In this document: positions 42,990 to 52,412 of the stretch, piece after piece
How the letters are laid out: each line of letters opens with the position of its first letter
Numbering within the stretch: position 1 is the first letter of the stretch
NCBI RefSeq assembly: GCF_000238295.3
Contig: NZ_AHCD03000044.1
Coordinates: 1,116,001 to 1,180,000 of the forward strand
From: Pseudoalteromonas rubra
Lineage (GTDB): Bacteria > Pseudomonadota > Gammaproteobacteria > Enterobacterales > Alteromonadaceae
Length of the DNA: 64,000 nucleotides
Direction of reading: 5' to 3'
The notes under the pieces: generated by a model
What the model was told of the DNA's origin: nothing
Databases searched by the model: none
What the model saw: the letters and a program-made list of their open reading frames with translations, nothing else
Translations under genes and position numbers: made by a program

Positions 42990-44462
42990 TTAGTCGCGCT
43001 CTGGAATGTTCTGCAGTAATGCCTGCATTTGCTGCCAGTACAAGCCAACCGATGCAATATGCACTTTTTCGTCAGGCGAGTGCGGGAACTTGATGGTTGG
43101 ACCAAATGAAATCATATCCATGTCAGGGTAAGGTTCTTTGAATAAGCCACATTCCAGTCCTGCGTGGATCACCATGATATCTGGTTTGTTACCATAGATC
43201 CCTTCGTACATATCACGGAAAATGTGCACCAAATCTGAGTCCGGGTCTGGTTTCCAGCCAGGATATGCGCCTGAAAACTCAATCTCTGCACCTGCCAGGC
43301 TTGCCAGTGAGCTCAGTGTGCCTTCGACATCTGTGCGACCTGAATCAATCAAAGAACGGATCAGGCAAAGCACTTCGACTTTGTCGGCTTGTGTGGTGAT
43401 CACACCCAGGTTCAGTGACGTTTCAACCACGCCCTGAATATCATCACTCATGCGTACAACGCCATTCGGGCAGGCATTGAGTAGCGCAAGCAGGCTGTCT
43501 TTAGACTGTTCAGACATTGCATTAAGCGTGCTGTCTGTGTCGGTTACTGCAAAGGTCAGGCTGGTTTCAATGGCACCCAGCTCATTGCTCAGTACCGCTT
43601 TAAATTCACTCAGGCGCTGTTCCAGCACACTGCGCTGTGCAGGTGCTATTGCGATAGTTGCATACGCTTCTCGCGGAATAGCATTACGCAGTGAACCGCC
43701 TTTAAAGGCCACCAGGCTAAAGTCCACCCCACTCAGGTGATGCTTTAATGCACGCGCCAGAAGCTTATTTGCGTTACCGCGTCCGGTATGGATATCAACG
43801 CCAGAGTGGCCGCCTTTTAGTCCTTTTAAACTGACCTCTACAAGCTGATGGCCTGGTTCAACTGGTTGACGCAAAATATTGACTGTCATGCTGGCATCTA
43901 CGCCACCAGCACAGCCCATGTAAATCTCACCTTCTTGCTCAGAATCGGTATTGAGCAGAATGTCGCCTTCCAGCCAGCCTGCTTGCAGACCAAATGCACC
44001 AGACATTCCGGCTTCTTCATCTACTGTCAGTAACACTTCCAGTGGACCATGCGGGATGTCAGAAGACGCCAGTACTGCAAGGCAAGACGCCATACCCATG
44101 CCGTTGTCAGCACCCAGGGTGGTACCTTGGGCTGTAACCCACTCACCATCTATATAGGGGCGAATTGGGTCTTTGGTAAAGTTATGATCTGTATCGTCAT
44201 TTTTTTGCGGTACCATGTCGATATGTGCCTGAAGCACGACAGGTTTACGATTTTCCATACCAGGCGTGGCGGGCTTTTTGATAAATACATTGCCCGTTTC
44301 ATCACGACGAACGGCCAGGTCCTGTGACTTTGCCCAGTCAACAATAAAGGTCGCCAATGCTTCTTCGTGCTTTGACGGGTGAGGGATTGAGCAGATCTGA
44401 TCAAAGAATTGCCATACGATCTGAGGCGCCAAATTGGCGATGTCGGAATGAGGTTTAAACAC
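42990..44462 (-). CDS. pepD: Aminoacyl-histidine dipeptidase (M20 family)
   Basis: A 490-residue protein typical of PepD: N-terminal PQIVWQFFDQICSIPHPSKHEE, metal-binding VLQAHIDMVPQKN and GTTLGADNGMGMA, the catalytic Glu in TVDEEAGMSGAFGL, and the C-terminal HAGLECGLF. It hydrolyses Xaa-His and other dipeptides in the cytoplasm using two zinc ions. It is monocistronic, convergent with the GH3 gene. Confidence 0.95.
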   Translation of the reverse strand: MFKPHSDIANLAPQIVWQFFDQICSIPHPSKHEEALATFIVDWAKSQDLAVRRDETGNVFIKKPATPGMENRKPVVLQAHIDMVPQKNDDTDHNFTKDPIRPYIDGEWVTAQGTTLGADNGMGMASCLAVLASSDIPHGPLEVLLTVDEEAGMSGAFGLQAGWLEGDILLNTDSEQEGEIYMGCAGGVDASMTVNILRQPVEPGHQLVEVSLKGLKGGHSGVDIHTGRGNANKLLARALKHHLSGVDFSLVAFKGGSLRNAIPREAYATIAIAPAQRSVLEQRLSEFKAVLSNELGAIETSLTFAVTDTDSTLNAMSEQSKDSLLALLNACPNGVVRMSDDIQGVVETSLNLGVITTQADKVEVLCLIRSLIDSGRTDVEGTLSSLASLAGAEIEFSGAYPGWKPDPDSDLVHIFRDMYEGIYGNKPDIMVIHAGLECGLFKEPYPDMDMISFGPTIKFPHSPDEKVHIASVGLYWQQMQALLQNIPERD

Positions 44463-44585
44463 CGGGTTCCCCTTATTTGAGCTATTGTCTTCCAGCCTGA
44501 ACGATTGGTGGTTCAGTGTTGCTGGTAAGTGGGTAAAAAGTGGGGGGAGTTTACCACTCGTGCGTGTTCAGGGTCGAGCAGATAA

Positions 44586-44615
44586 GGCCAATTCAGTGTG
44601 AATGCTAAATTGGCC
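44586..44615 (-). terminator. Terminator-like hairpin after fabH
   Basis: GGCCAATT (44586-44593) pairs with AATTGGCC (44608-44615). It lies 20 bp past the fabH stop on the minus strand. The following T-tract is poor (TTATCT). Confidence 0.55.
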
Positions 44616-44634
44616 CTGTAAAGGAATTAGCCCT

Positions 44635-45702
44635 TTACTGTTGGCATGCCTTGACGGCATCCGCTATTAATTCCACACCTGACTTTTCACAGGCTGGCAA
44701 TGTCTCTTCGTAGTGTGCCACAGGCGTGACACGTTCACCCCACTTTATATAGCTGGCAGCCCAGGTCAGGCCCGCGCCGAATGCGGCTGACATGATGTTT
44801 GCGTGCGGTTTAACCAACCCTTGTTCCACTGCTTCACACAAGGCAATGGCAATGGTTGCTGCGGAGGTATTACCGTACTTGTCGATATTGACCATCACTT
44901 TATCGTCCGCAATATCGAGCTTTTTCTGGATTGCCTGAATGATCCGCAAGTTTGCCTGATGTGGAACCAGCACATCTATATCAGACAGGGACAAATTCGC
45001 TTGTGCCAGGACGTCATCGCATGCAACGCTCATACCAGTGACCGCACGTTTAAAAATCTCTCGCCCTTCGAAAGCTAAGTCTGACGGGCCTGCTGGCTCG
45101 TAGCGGCTTAGATCTGTACCGTAGTTCGGAATATGTAAAATGCCGCGATCTTCACTGTCACATCCGGTTTTAGTACCTAGCAGTCCACTGGGTTCATCGC
45201 TGGCTTCCAGGATCACCGCGCCAGCGCCGTCACCAAATAGCACCGCACTGTCGCGTTTTGCCCAGTTGACATACCAGGTCATACGTTCAGCTGCCACAAC
45301 CACTGCGCGCTTGATCATACCCGCCTGGATCTGAGCCGTGGCATTTTGCAATGCGTACAGGAAGCCCGAGCAGGCCGCGTTGGTATCGCACGCAGCTGCG
45401 CCAACAGCACCGATGTTTTTTTGCACCAGGGATGCGGTATTGGCCACCATAGTGGAGGGAGTACAGGTTGCCAGCAGGACCAGATCAATGTCCTCACCTT
45501 TGAGTCCGGCGCAGGCTAGCGCCTGTTTACTGGCAAAGGTGGCTAACTCTGCGGTACTCACATGGCTGACACGGCGAGATTTGATGCCCGTTCGGGTGCT
45601 GATCCATTCGTCATTGGTGTCAACAATGTTGCTTAGTTCGTCATTAGTGATAGAGGCGGGGGGGATTGCTTTTCCCCATCCTGTTATTTTTGCGTACTTC
45701 AT
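44635..45702 (-). CDS. fabH: Beta-ketoacyl-ACP synthase III family protein
   Basis: A 355-residue protein with the full catalytic triad of KAS III: Cys in DTNAACSGFLYAL, His in VPHQANLRIIQAI, Asn in NIDKYGNTSAATI. It starts with the family's MKYAKITGWGKAIPP. About 30 residues follow the usual end (AASYIKWGERV), an extension I do not recognise. It stands alone outside any fab cluster, so it could be a second copy serving another acyl primer or a special lipid rather than the housekeeping FabH. It is cytoplasmic, joining acyl-CoA and malonyl-ACP by family analogy. Confidence 0.88.
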   Translation of the reverse strand: MKYAKITGWGKAIPPASITNDELSNIVDTNDEWISTRTGIKSRRVSHVSTAELATFASKQALACAGLKGEDIDLVLLATCTPSTMVANTASLVQKNIGAVGAAACDTNAACSGFLYALQNATAQIQAGMIKRAVVVAAERMTWYVNWAKRDSAVLFGDGAGAVILEASDEPSGLLGTKTGCDSEDRGILHIPNYGTDLSRYEPAGPSDLAFEGREIFKRAVTGMSVACDDVLAQANLSLSDIDVLVPHQANLRIIQAIQKKLDIADDKVMVNIDKYGNTSAATIAIALCEAVEQGLVKPHANIMSAAFGAGLTWAASYIKWGERVTPVAHYEETLPACEKSGVELIADAVKACQQ

Positions 45703-45732
45703 TTTATCTCTTATTCAAATCCGACCAGTAGG

Positions 45733-45763
45733 CTAAGGCACAGTATATCGTAAACCGCCTTAG
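45733..45763. promoter_or_regulatory. Inverted repeat in the fabH upstream region
   Basis: CTAAGGC (45733-45739) and GCCTTAG (45757-45763) are 7-base arms 17 bases apart, upstream of fabH and of the divergent small gene. The function is unknown. Confidence 0.3.
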
Positions 45764-45844
45764 GTTACATCCAATTATCCCTTGTCGAAATCGGCTAATT
45801 GACTAGACTGATAATAGGTGGTGGCGTTAATTGCTTGGTTTATA

Positions 45845-46240
45845 ATGCAAAAAATTAAATTTGATACGCTGGATATGCTCATAAACCTGGAGCGTGAGTT
45901 ACTGGACCCGGCTGTGCGAGAAAATCCGCAAAGACTGGCTCAGTTGTTAGATGAGGACTTCTATGAAATTTCAGCTAACGGGCTGATGTTTAATAAATCT
46001 CACGTATTGGCCAGATTGCCCAGGGAGAAAGTGCCACAGTTTTATAATCAGGACTTTCAGGGCCAGATGCTCGCCGACAACCTGGCCCAGATCACCTATC
46101 ATGCTGCTTATCGTCGAAATGCCTATTCTAATTTAAATTATTCCGTCAGAATGTCGATCTGGCGCTGCAAGGGAGCGAGTTGGCAATTAATGTTCCATCA
46201 GGGAACGCCTTGCCCGGAATTTAAGCTCAAATATGAGTAA
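45845..46240 (+). CDS. Small NTF2-like (DUF4440-type) protein
   Basis: A 131-residue protein from ATG 45845. The frame is also open from GTG 45818, and neither start has a good ribosome site. The sequence LINLERELLDPAVRENPQRLAQLLDEDFYEISANGLMFNKSHVLARL and the ending RCKGASWQLMFHQGTP follow the SnoaL/NTF2-like DUF4440 pattern of a cone-shaped alpha/beta fold. There is no signal peptide. These proteins are mostly uncharacterised. It may be transcribed with the following mscS gene (74-bp gap). Confidence 0.7.
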   Translation: MQKIKFDTLDMLINLERELLDPAVRENPQRLAQLLDEDFYEISANGLMFNKSHVLARLPREKVPQFYNQDFQGQMLADNLAQITYHAAYRRNAYSNLNYSVRMSIWRCKGASWQLMFHQGTPCPEFKLKYE

Positions 46241-46314
46241 GTGCGACCCGCATCTTAATTTAATCCACTCAGCTCGCCGGCGCTGTGTCGTCCGAGCATT
46301 CACAGAGGTGTATA

Positions 46315-47187
46315 GTGTATTACCCGGATAAACTGAGCGAATGGTTGAACTTTTCACTATTCACTTACGCAGAGCATTCTTTCACAATCGGCAAGCTGTT
46401 GCTTGTCCCGCTGTTATTGATATTAGGGATTTGGCTGACCCGCTATTTGGTTGGTAAGTTAACCAACCGCCTCAGAGCGGGCAATACCGACCCGAACATG
46501 GTGCATTTGGTGCAAAGACTGTGCTACGTCCTGGCAATTGCCATTACGGTGATCACTATATTAGATGTGATTAATGTACCCATTACAGCTTTTGCTTTTT
46601 TGTCAGGTGCGATTGCCATAGGGTTTGGTTTTGGGGCCCAAAACATCATCAACAACTTCATCAGTGGCTGGATCCTGATGTGGGAAAAGCCCATTCGTAT
46701 TGGGGATTTTCTTGAAGTGGAGGGCACCAAAGGGATCGTTGAAAAAATCAATACGCGGTCAACTCGGTTGCGTCGGGTAGATGGGGTACATATGCTTATC
46801 CCCAACAGTAAATTACTTGAAAACACGGTTATTAACTGGACTTTGGTTGATAAACTTATGCGTACATCGGTACGTGTCGGGGTGGCGTATGGCTCGCCCG
46901 CAAAACAGGTAGCTGCCTTGATCCTGCAGGCAACCGAAGAGCAGCCTGAAGTACTGAACGACCCCAAACCCCAGGTTACGTTTGAAGACTTTGGTGACAA
47001 CGCACTGATATTTGAAGTCAATTTCTGGCTCAACTCTACGGTCGAAGGCGGGCTCAGACAGGCGAGAAGTAAAATCCGCTTTCGTCTTGATGAGTTATTT
47101 GCCGAGCATGATATTGTGGTGGCCTTTCCGCAGCGTGATGTGCATATCGACGGTCAGCTTGCCATTGTCAGGCAACCTAAGCGTTAA
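46315..47187 (+). CDS. mscS: Small-conductance mechanosensitive channel (MscS family)
   Basis: A 290-residue protein from GTG 46315, chosen for the AGAGG seven bases ahead. The frame opens 10 codons earlier without one. It has three membrane helices, and the pore helix is recognisable (FAFLSGAIAIGFGFGAQNIINN). The beta domain follows with GDFLEVEGTKGIVEKINTRSTRLRRVDG and IPNSKLLENTVINWT, then a cytoplasmic vestibule. Length is close to E. coli MscS (286). It opens under membrane tension to release solutes in hypo-osmotic shock. Confidence 0.93.
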   Translation: MYYPDKLSEWLNFSLFTYAEHSFTIGKLLLVPLLLILGIWLTRYLVGKLTNRLRAGNTDPNMVHLVQRLCYVLAIAITVITILDVINVPITAFAFLSGAIAIGFGFGAQNIINNFISGWILMWEKPIRIGDFLEVEGTKGIVEKINTRSTRLRRVDGVHMLIPNSKLLENTVINWTLVDKLMRTSVRVGVAYGSPAKQVAALILQATEEQPEVLNDPKPQVTFEDFGDNALIFEVNFWLNSTVEGGLRQARSKIRFRLDELFAEHDIVVAFPQRDVHIDGQLAIVRQPKR

Positions 47188-47245
47188 CTAATCTGCAGGC
47201 ACACCCGGTGTCTGCGTATTTATTGAGTGTAAAGCGTAAAATATA

Positions 47246-48487
47246 ATGTTAATTAATTTCTCTCCTAACTCGGCGCTTGGCCAGTTATTATTGCTGCGCT
47301 CCATCGCCATTGTATTGCAGTTGGTTCTGGTGCTCATTTCGCTGTGGTTTTTAGATAAAAATTTACCCGAACAGCCTATTTTTACAGTCATAGCGCTGGA
47401 ATCTGTGTTTCAATTGGCGAGTGTTTATGCCTATCGTAAAGTGAGTGATGTTTCACCCGGCGCTATGGTGATGCAGCTGGTGGCTGATATTTTATTTTTA
47501 ACCGTTCTTCTATCCTTTCTGGGTGGGGCGAGCAACGCGTTTGTCTCTTTGCTGTTGTTACCTTGCATCATTGCCGCGGTTACGGTGCCACCTAAGTTTG
47601 TAGTATTTATCTCCGGTGCAGCCTTAGCCGCATATGGGTACTTGTATACGGTGGTCCCAATGCATCACCATGGTATGCATATGGGCCAGCACTTGCTTGG
47701 CATGCTGGTGAATTTTGTGTTTATGGTCATTGTGATTGTGACGATCGTGACCTTTCTGGCCAGCCGTATCCAGCAGCGAGAACTGGCGTTGGCGAAAAGC
47801 AGAGAAAAGCAACTGCAACAGGAGCAGGTGCTCGCATTAGGCAGTGCTGCTGCTCAGGTAACCCATCAACTGGCCACACCCATCGCGCATTTGAGTTTGT
47901 TGTATGAAGAGTTAAGTGAGGATTTTCCGCAGCACCCGGCCGTGCAGGAGATGCAGGCTCCTCTGGCCCAGTGTAAGACACAGTTAGATGGTTTCAGGGC
48001 CCAAACCGAGCTACTTAAGCCGCATGCCCAGGTTAACAGCCAGGCATTCACAACGCTCTGGCAGCAGCTTCATGAACTGCTGACGTTGCAGTTTCCTGAG
48101 CAGGTCATTACCTGTCAGTTACCCCCTCAGTCATTTTCAGTCAGTGGTGATCCTATGCTGATCCCGGCGTTGTTTAACCTGTTTGTGAACGCGGCGAAGG
48201 CCAATGAGAAGTGTTCTGCGCTCAGCCTGGAAGTCAGTGTAAGCTTGTCAGAGCAGGCCTCAGCTGGCAGTGACCGCACATGGTCCTTGTCGATCCGAGA
48301 TCACGGTCCCGGTATTGCAATGGACAAACTGGCTTTGATAGGTAAGTCAGTGGTGGACAGTTCATTTGGTTTGGGCATGGCGCTGCTGCTTTCTCATGCT
48401 ACAATCGAGCGACTTGAGGGGACCTTACACCTGTCTAACCATCAGACTCAGGGTGCCGTATCTGTGGTGACTTTACCTGTAGTATAA
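47246..48487 (+). CDS. PrrB/RegB-like redox sensor histidine kinase
   Basis: A 413-residue kinase with six short membrane helices (residues 10-170), a coiled coil and a kinase domain (phospho-accepting His in VTHQLATPIAHLSLL; N box LFNLFVNAAKANEK; DHGPGIAMDKL; GLGMALL). The RegB/PrrB quinone-binding motif GGxxNPF appears as GGASNAF, so the Pro is replaced by Ala. A Cys after the dimerisation helix (LAQCKTQLDGFR) lies about where the redox Cys of RegB is found. The cognate Fis-type regulator follows with 3 bp between stop and start. It probably senses respiratory redox state. Confidence 0.88.
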   Translation: MLINFSPNSALGQLLLLRSIAIVLQLVLVLISLWFLDKNLPEQPIFTVIALESVFQLASVYAYRKVSDVSPGAMVMQLVADILFLTVLLSFLGGASNAFVSLLLLPCIIAAVTVPPKFVVFISGAALAAYGYLYTVVPMHHHGMHMGQHLLGMLVNFVFMVIVIVTIVTFLASRIQQRELALAKSREKQLQQEQVLALGSAAAQVTHQLATPIAHLSLLYEELSEDFPQHPAVQEMQAPLAQCKTQLDGFRAQTELLKPHAQVNSQAFTTLWQQLHELLTLQFPEQVITCQLPPQSFSVSGDPMLIPALFNLFVNAAKANEKCSALSLEVSVSLSEQASAGSDRTWSLSIRDHGPGIAMDKLALIGKSVVDSSFGLGMALLLSHATIERLEGTLHLSNHQTQGAVSVVTLPVV

Positions 48488-48490
48488 ATT

Positions 48491-49012
48491 ATGAAGTTAT
48501 TGATTATTGAGGATGATGTACCATTTGCCACAACGCTGTCGCGTAGAATGACAAAGCTGAATTTTGACTGTCAGTGTGTGCATGATGAACTGGATATAGC
48601 GGCGCAGTGTCAGACATTTTTGCCGCAATATGTGTTGTTGGATATGAAGTTAACAGCGAGCTCCGGCTTACAGCACATCGCTTTGATCCGGGGCATCGTC
48701 CCGGACGCAAAAATTGTACTTCTGACGGGGTTTGCCAGTATTGCGACGGCCGTTGAGGCAATTAAGCTGGGTGCCGATGAATACCTGACAAAGCCTGCGG
48801 ACACTCAGTTGATAGCCAAAACGCTGTTAGGCACACAGGCTGTCGTGTCTGAAACTGCAGACACAACCATGTCACCTGAACGGCTTGAATGGGAACATAT
48901 ACAGCAAACCCTGAAATCTAATGATGGCAACATTTCTGAAACTGCCAGACAATTAAATATGCACCGGCGGACATTGCAAAGAAAACTTCAGAAACGCCCG
49001 GTACTTAAATAA
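48491..49012 (+). CDS. PrrA/RegA-like response regulator
   Basis: A 173-residue regulator with a receiver (LLIIEDDVPFATTLSRRM, VLLDMKLTASSGLQHI with phospho-Asp, LLTGFASIATAVEAIKLGADEYLTKP) and a C-terminal Fis-type helix-turn-helix (GNISETARQLNMHRRTLQRKL). This size and layout fit the PrrA/RegA/ActR group, which control respiration and energy genes. It is co-transcribed with the PrrB-like kinase upstream. Confidence 0.93.
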   Translation: MKLLIIEDDVPFATTLSRRMTKLNFDCQCVHDELDIAAQCQTFLPQYVLLDMKLTASSGLQHIALIRGIVPDAKIVLLTGFASIATAVEAIKLGADEYLTKPADTQLIAKTLLGTQAVVSETADTTMSPERLEWEHIQQTLKSNDGNISETARQLNMHRRTLQRKLQKRPVLK

Positions 49013-49088
49013 TCCATGCACAGCCTGGTTTGCTCTTCCAAAGGTTATTAACTAAATTGAAATTAGTGAAATAATCGAGGTAAGTGCT

Positions 49089-49493
49089 GTGACTGTGTTT
49101 GATGTAGACGTGGTCGCCGTTGTGATTGCGGCGATCTCCTCCTTTGCCTTAGGGGGAATATGGTACTCACCGTTACTTTTTCATAAACCCTGGCTGGAAG
49201 AAGCGGGTCTTACGGAATTGGATATCCAAAATGCCGACCATAAATTGGTCTTTAGCGGCGCGATGTTCTTATCCATACTGGCGGCGCTGTTAATGGCTGC
49301 GCTATTGGGTAAAAGCCCCGCTATTTTGGACGGAGTGTTGCTGGGCTTAGCCGTTGGGGTGTGCTTTGTTGCCAGCACTCTGGGTACCAGCTACTTGTTT
49401 GAACAACGCCCTCTGAAGCTGTTTCTTATCAATGCAGGTTACCATACCGCTCAATTTTGCCTGATAGGGTTCGTGCTTGCCATACTGAGCTAG
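49089..49493 (+). CDS. DUF1761-type small membrane protein
   Basis: A 134-residue protein from GTG 49089 with GAGG eight bases ahead. Four membrane helices and the motif GGIWYSPLLFHKPWLEEAG near the N-terminus fit the DUF1761 family, whose function is unknown. The end (NAGYHTAQFCLIGFVLAIL) is also typical. It follows the PrrBA-like pair in the same direction but with a 76-bp gap. Confidence 0.82.
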   Translation: MTVFDVDVVAVVIAAISSFALGGIWYSPLLFHKPWLEEAGLTELDIQNADHKLVFSGAMFLSILAALLMAALLGKSPAILDGVLLGLAVGVCFVASTLGTSYLFEQRPLKLFLINAGYHTAQFCLIGFVLAILS

Positions 49494-49696
49494 TAATGAA
49501 TTATCTTACCCGGGTGTCATCACACTGTCACAGATGAAGGCCAATCTGCACCGTGCAGTGGTCTGGCGGAAGCGGACAAATATCCTGTTATATGCAGAGT
49601 TCGCACCCTATCATAAGAAGGTTTGTGCTGTTTCAAAGACTGAAAATCACCCTACCCATGGATCCGGGCCAGCGTGTTTGGGTGAGCCTATTTTAT

Positions 49697-49969
49697 ATGG
49701 ACAAAAACATGATAGACATATTGTTTGACATCATTGGTATGACGGGTACTTTCCTGGTGGTTGGTGCGTTCTTTTTACTCCAGTTGGACAAAGTAAGCCC
49801 CGACGGTATTAAGTACAATATGATGAACCTCAGTGGTGCCATTTTGCTGCTTATCAGTCTTTGCTATAACTTTAATCTGGCAAGTTTTGTCATCGAGTTA
49901 TTCTGGATAGTGGCCTCTTTGATTGGACTGTACAAGTACTTTAAAAAACGCAGACTTGCGACAGCCTAA
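49697..49969 (+). CDS. Small membrane protein, CBU_0592-like
   Basis: A 90-residue protein from ATG 49697 (MDKNMIDILFDIIGMTG), or ATG 49709. The frame is open further upstream, but the residues there do not look coding. Three membrane helices fit the CBU_0592-like domain: an opening GMTGTFLVVGAFFLLQL, then NMMNLSGAILLLISLCYNFNL, then FWIVASLIGLYKYFKKR. Function is unknown. No strong ribosome site decides the start. Confidence 0.7.
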   Translation: MDKNMIDILFDIIGMTGTFLVVGAFFLLQLDKVSPDGIKYNMMNLSGAILLLISLCYNFNLASFVIELFWIVASLIGLYKYFKKRRLATA

Positions 49970-50239
49970 TTGACTAGCAGGGCGGCGCATCCAGTATGTG
50001 CTGCTCCACAAAACGCATAAAACCAATTACTCTATTTTTTGTTATTTATGCAACATATATTCATATTCAACTATCTTTCCTCGCGCTTTATTACTAACAT
50101 TTCTCATTAACTTACTAAAATATCACAAAAAACTTGCGAACTGTCCCTGTCTGCGTAATATTAAAATTGAAATAAAAAATCGCTGTTTGATTTTTGTGTT
50201 ACATGACAACTGTTTAGCCGTAATTGTGTCGTTGAGCGA

Positions 50240-52237
50240 ATGAGTATGATAAAAAGTCTGCTACCTGTAAGTTTAATCTTGCTCAGTTTACCTTTAAGCG
50301 CCCGTCAGGAAGAGCTGTTCGAGCTGTCGTTTGAAGAGCTGATGGACGTCACGGTAGAGCTTGCGAGCAAAACTGCCGAAACAGCTCAGTCCGTCCCATC
50401 CAGCGTCACCTCTTTTTCTCAGCAACAAATCACTTTACTTGGCATTCGTAACGTCTATGAATTGATGAACTTTGTTCCCGGGTTTCAGTCAACTCGTGGA
50501 GACTGGGTGGGCAGCGTGCCTAAAGAGCATGCCAGAGGTGTCTATCTCGACAATGGTAATATTCTGGTGATGTTAAATGGCCAGCGGCTCAATGATTCAT
50601 CGTTCGGTAAAGCGTCCGTTTATGCCCCTTTTATTCCTGTGGATGTGGTCGAAAAAGTCGAGTTTATTCGTGGTCCTGGTTCAGCCCTGTATGGCAGTAA
50701 CGCGTTTTTGGGGGTAATGAATATCGTAACGCGTCAGTCTGCGCGTCAGATACAACTTGGTGCCGGTCTGCATCATAGCAGGCATGCTTCATTAAATTAC
50801 AGCCATGGCCCTGATACCGAACGGCACTTTCATGCCAATATCAGTGCTTTTGCAACGGATGGAGAAAGCTATCGTGCCCAACAAGCCCGTGACCCGCAAT
50901 CGAGTCTTTTTGTGGAGTTTGGTGGTAAATGGGGGGCGTTTAGCGGGTCTCTACACCTGACCAGAACGACGTTAGATGAGTTTATGAACTTGTCCAGCTA
51001 CAGTGAGGACAATTTTCATACCAGTCGTAACATTGGGGCAAAGTTAAATCATCAGGCCAGATTATCAGACAAACTGGATAGCGACTTAACGTTGAGTTTT
51101 ATCCGTCATGACATAGACAGTGCCGGATTGATAGCGACAGCCGAGGAGCTGGGTCTGCAACAGGACTTTTTTAATGGGCCAAAATGGCGCTCAGAAGATC
51201 TGACACTTAATTGGGACTTAGCTTATCAGCATAGCTCAGACCTGGCGCTGAACTGGGGGCTTGAGTATTCACTGGAGGAACAGTCCAGGGCAGGCACTTA
51301 TACGTCGCATTTTGACCCTGTTAGCGGGCAAATAATTCTTGAAGATCAATACTATTTGGGTGGTATTAAGCCGCTTAATGAGTTTGCTGCGTTCGATAGT
51401 CTGAAGCAGGATTTTGATTCCTACGCCACTTATCTGCAGCTGAAATACGTGTTGAATGATCAATTGACCCTGTTTACGGGGATGCGTTTTGACGAATTTA
51501 TCGACATAGACAGCAAATTGTCCCCGCGTATTGCAACCATTTATCAGTTCAACCCGCAACATGCATTTAAGCTTCAATACGGGGAGTCGTTTCGGATCCC
51601 GGTGAGTAATGAACTCAACTCCAATGACGATATCACCCAGGGTAATGCGCAGCTCAAATCAGAGAATATCAAAACAACGGAGCTCGTCTGGCATATGGCT
51701 TACACACGCTGGCAGCTAGACTTGGTGTTATTTGAAAACCAGCTGGATGATTTTATCATTCTGGAGCCGGTCGATATGGCACAAAGCCGTTTTACGTTTA
51801 ATAATGCATACTCGACGAACATGCAGGGGCTTGAGGTCAGTGCATCATTTGAGCTAAGTGAAGCCAGCTGGTTCAAATTAAACTATACCCAGCATTTTGA
51901 CGATCCGTTCAGTGCCAGCTACAAACGTTTTGGTTCGTGGCAACTGCACCATAAGTTTGGTCGTTGGCAGGTCGGCCTTAACGGGGTGTGGCGTTCTCAG
52001 GTCAAGGTCTTCCCTGTGTTCATACCGGATGATCCGGACTTCCAACATTATGATGAGGAAGCACACTGGCTAATTGGAGGCACAGTTACCTGGCACCTTG
52101 CTGCAAATAAGCAGATCAGGGTTAAGGCACAAAATTTGTTTGATAAGCAAACCAGTGCGTTTGACCCGAGAGTGTTCGACGGTCGTGTACCACAAGCTGG
52201 ACAGCAACTATCACTGGAATATTCATACTCGTTTTAA
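50240..52237 (+). CDS. TonB-dependent receptor, short type
   Basis: A 665-residue receptor from ATG 50240 (ATG 50246 is also possible). The signal peptide is short (LLPVSLILLSLPLSA). The mature start has the pattern FELSFEELMDVTVELASKTAETAQSVPSSVT, then a plug with YELMNFVPGFQSTRG, VMLNGQRLND and VEFIRGPGSALYGSNAFLGVMNIVTR. The barrel ends in LSLEYSYSF. This group includes colicin-I-receptor-like and metal or small-molecule receptors. The substrate is unknown. The AT-rich 270-bp region upstream has no visible Fur box. A small lipoprotein gene follows. Confidence 0.92.
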   Translation: MSMIKSLLPVSLILLSLPLSARQEELFELSFEELMDVTVELASKTAETAQSVPSSVTSFSQQQITLLGIRNVYELMNFVPGFQSTRGDWVGSVPKEHARGVYLDNGNILVMLNGQRLNDSSFGKASVYAPFIPVDVVEKVEFIRGPGSALYGSNAFLGVMNIVTRQSARQIQLGAGLHHSRHASLNYSHGPDTERHFHANISAFATDGESYRAQQARDPQSSLFVEFGGKWGAFSGSLHLTRTTLDEFMNLSSYSEDNFHTSRNIGAKLNHQARLSDKLDSDLTLSFIRHDIDSAGLIATAEELGLQQDFFNGPKWRSEDLTLNWDLAYQHSSDLALNWGLEYSLEEQSRAGTYTSHFDPVSGQIILEDQYYLGGIKPLNEFAAFDSLKQDFDSYATYLQLKYVLNDQLTLFTGMRFDEFIDIDSKLSPRIATIYQFNPQHAFKLQYGESFRIPVSNELNSNDDITQGNAQLKSENIKTTELVWHMAYTRWQLDLVLFENQLDDFIILEPVDMAQSRFTFNNAYSTNMQGLEVSASFELSEASWFKLNYTQHFDDPFSASYKRFGSWQLHHKFGRWQVGLNGVWRSQVKVFPVFIPDDPDFQHYDEEAHWLIGGTVTWHLAANKQIRVKAQNLFDKQTSAFDPRVFDGRVPQAGQQLSLEYSYSF

Positions 52238-52412
52238 TTTGCTGACGCGCCTTCACTGCTGTTCATGATTCAGACGGCCTGATTTACTCGCCTTTCGTTT
52301 CTTTTCTTACGCTTCTCCAGGTTTTATTTATAAAGGTTTGATTCTACTATGCATAATTGTATATCCCTCATATAATATCGGTACCGATTCTGTTTTTGTA
52401 TTTGCTATTAAA

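Noticed and set aside
49553..49696. An N-terminal extension of the small membrane protein
   Set aside because: The residues look non-coding, and the family fold begins at 49697 or later.
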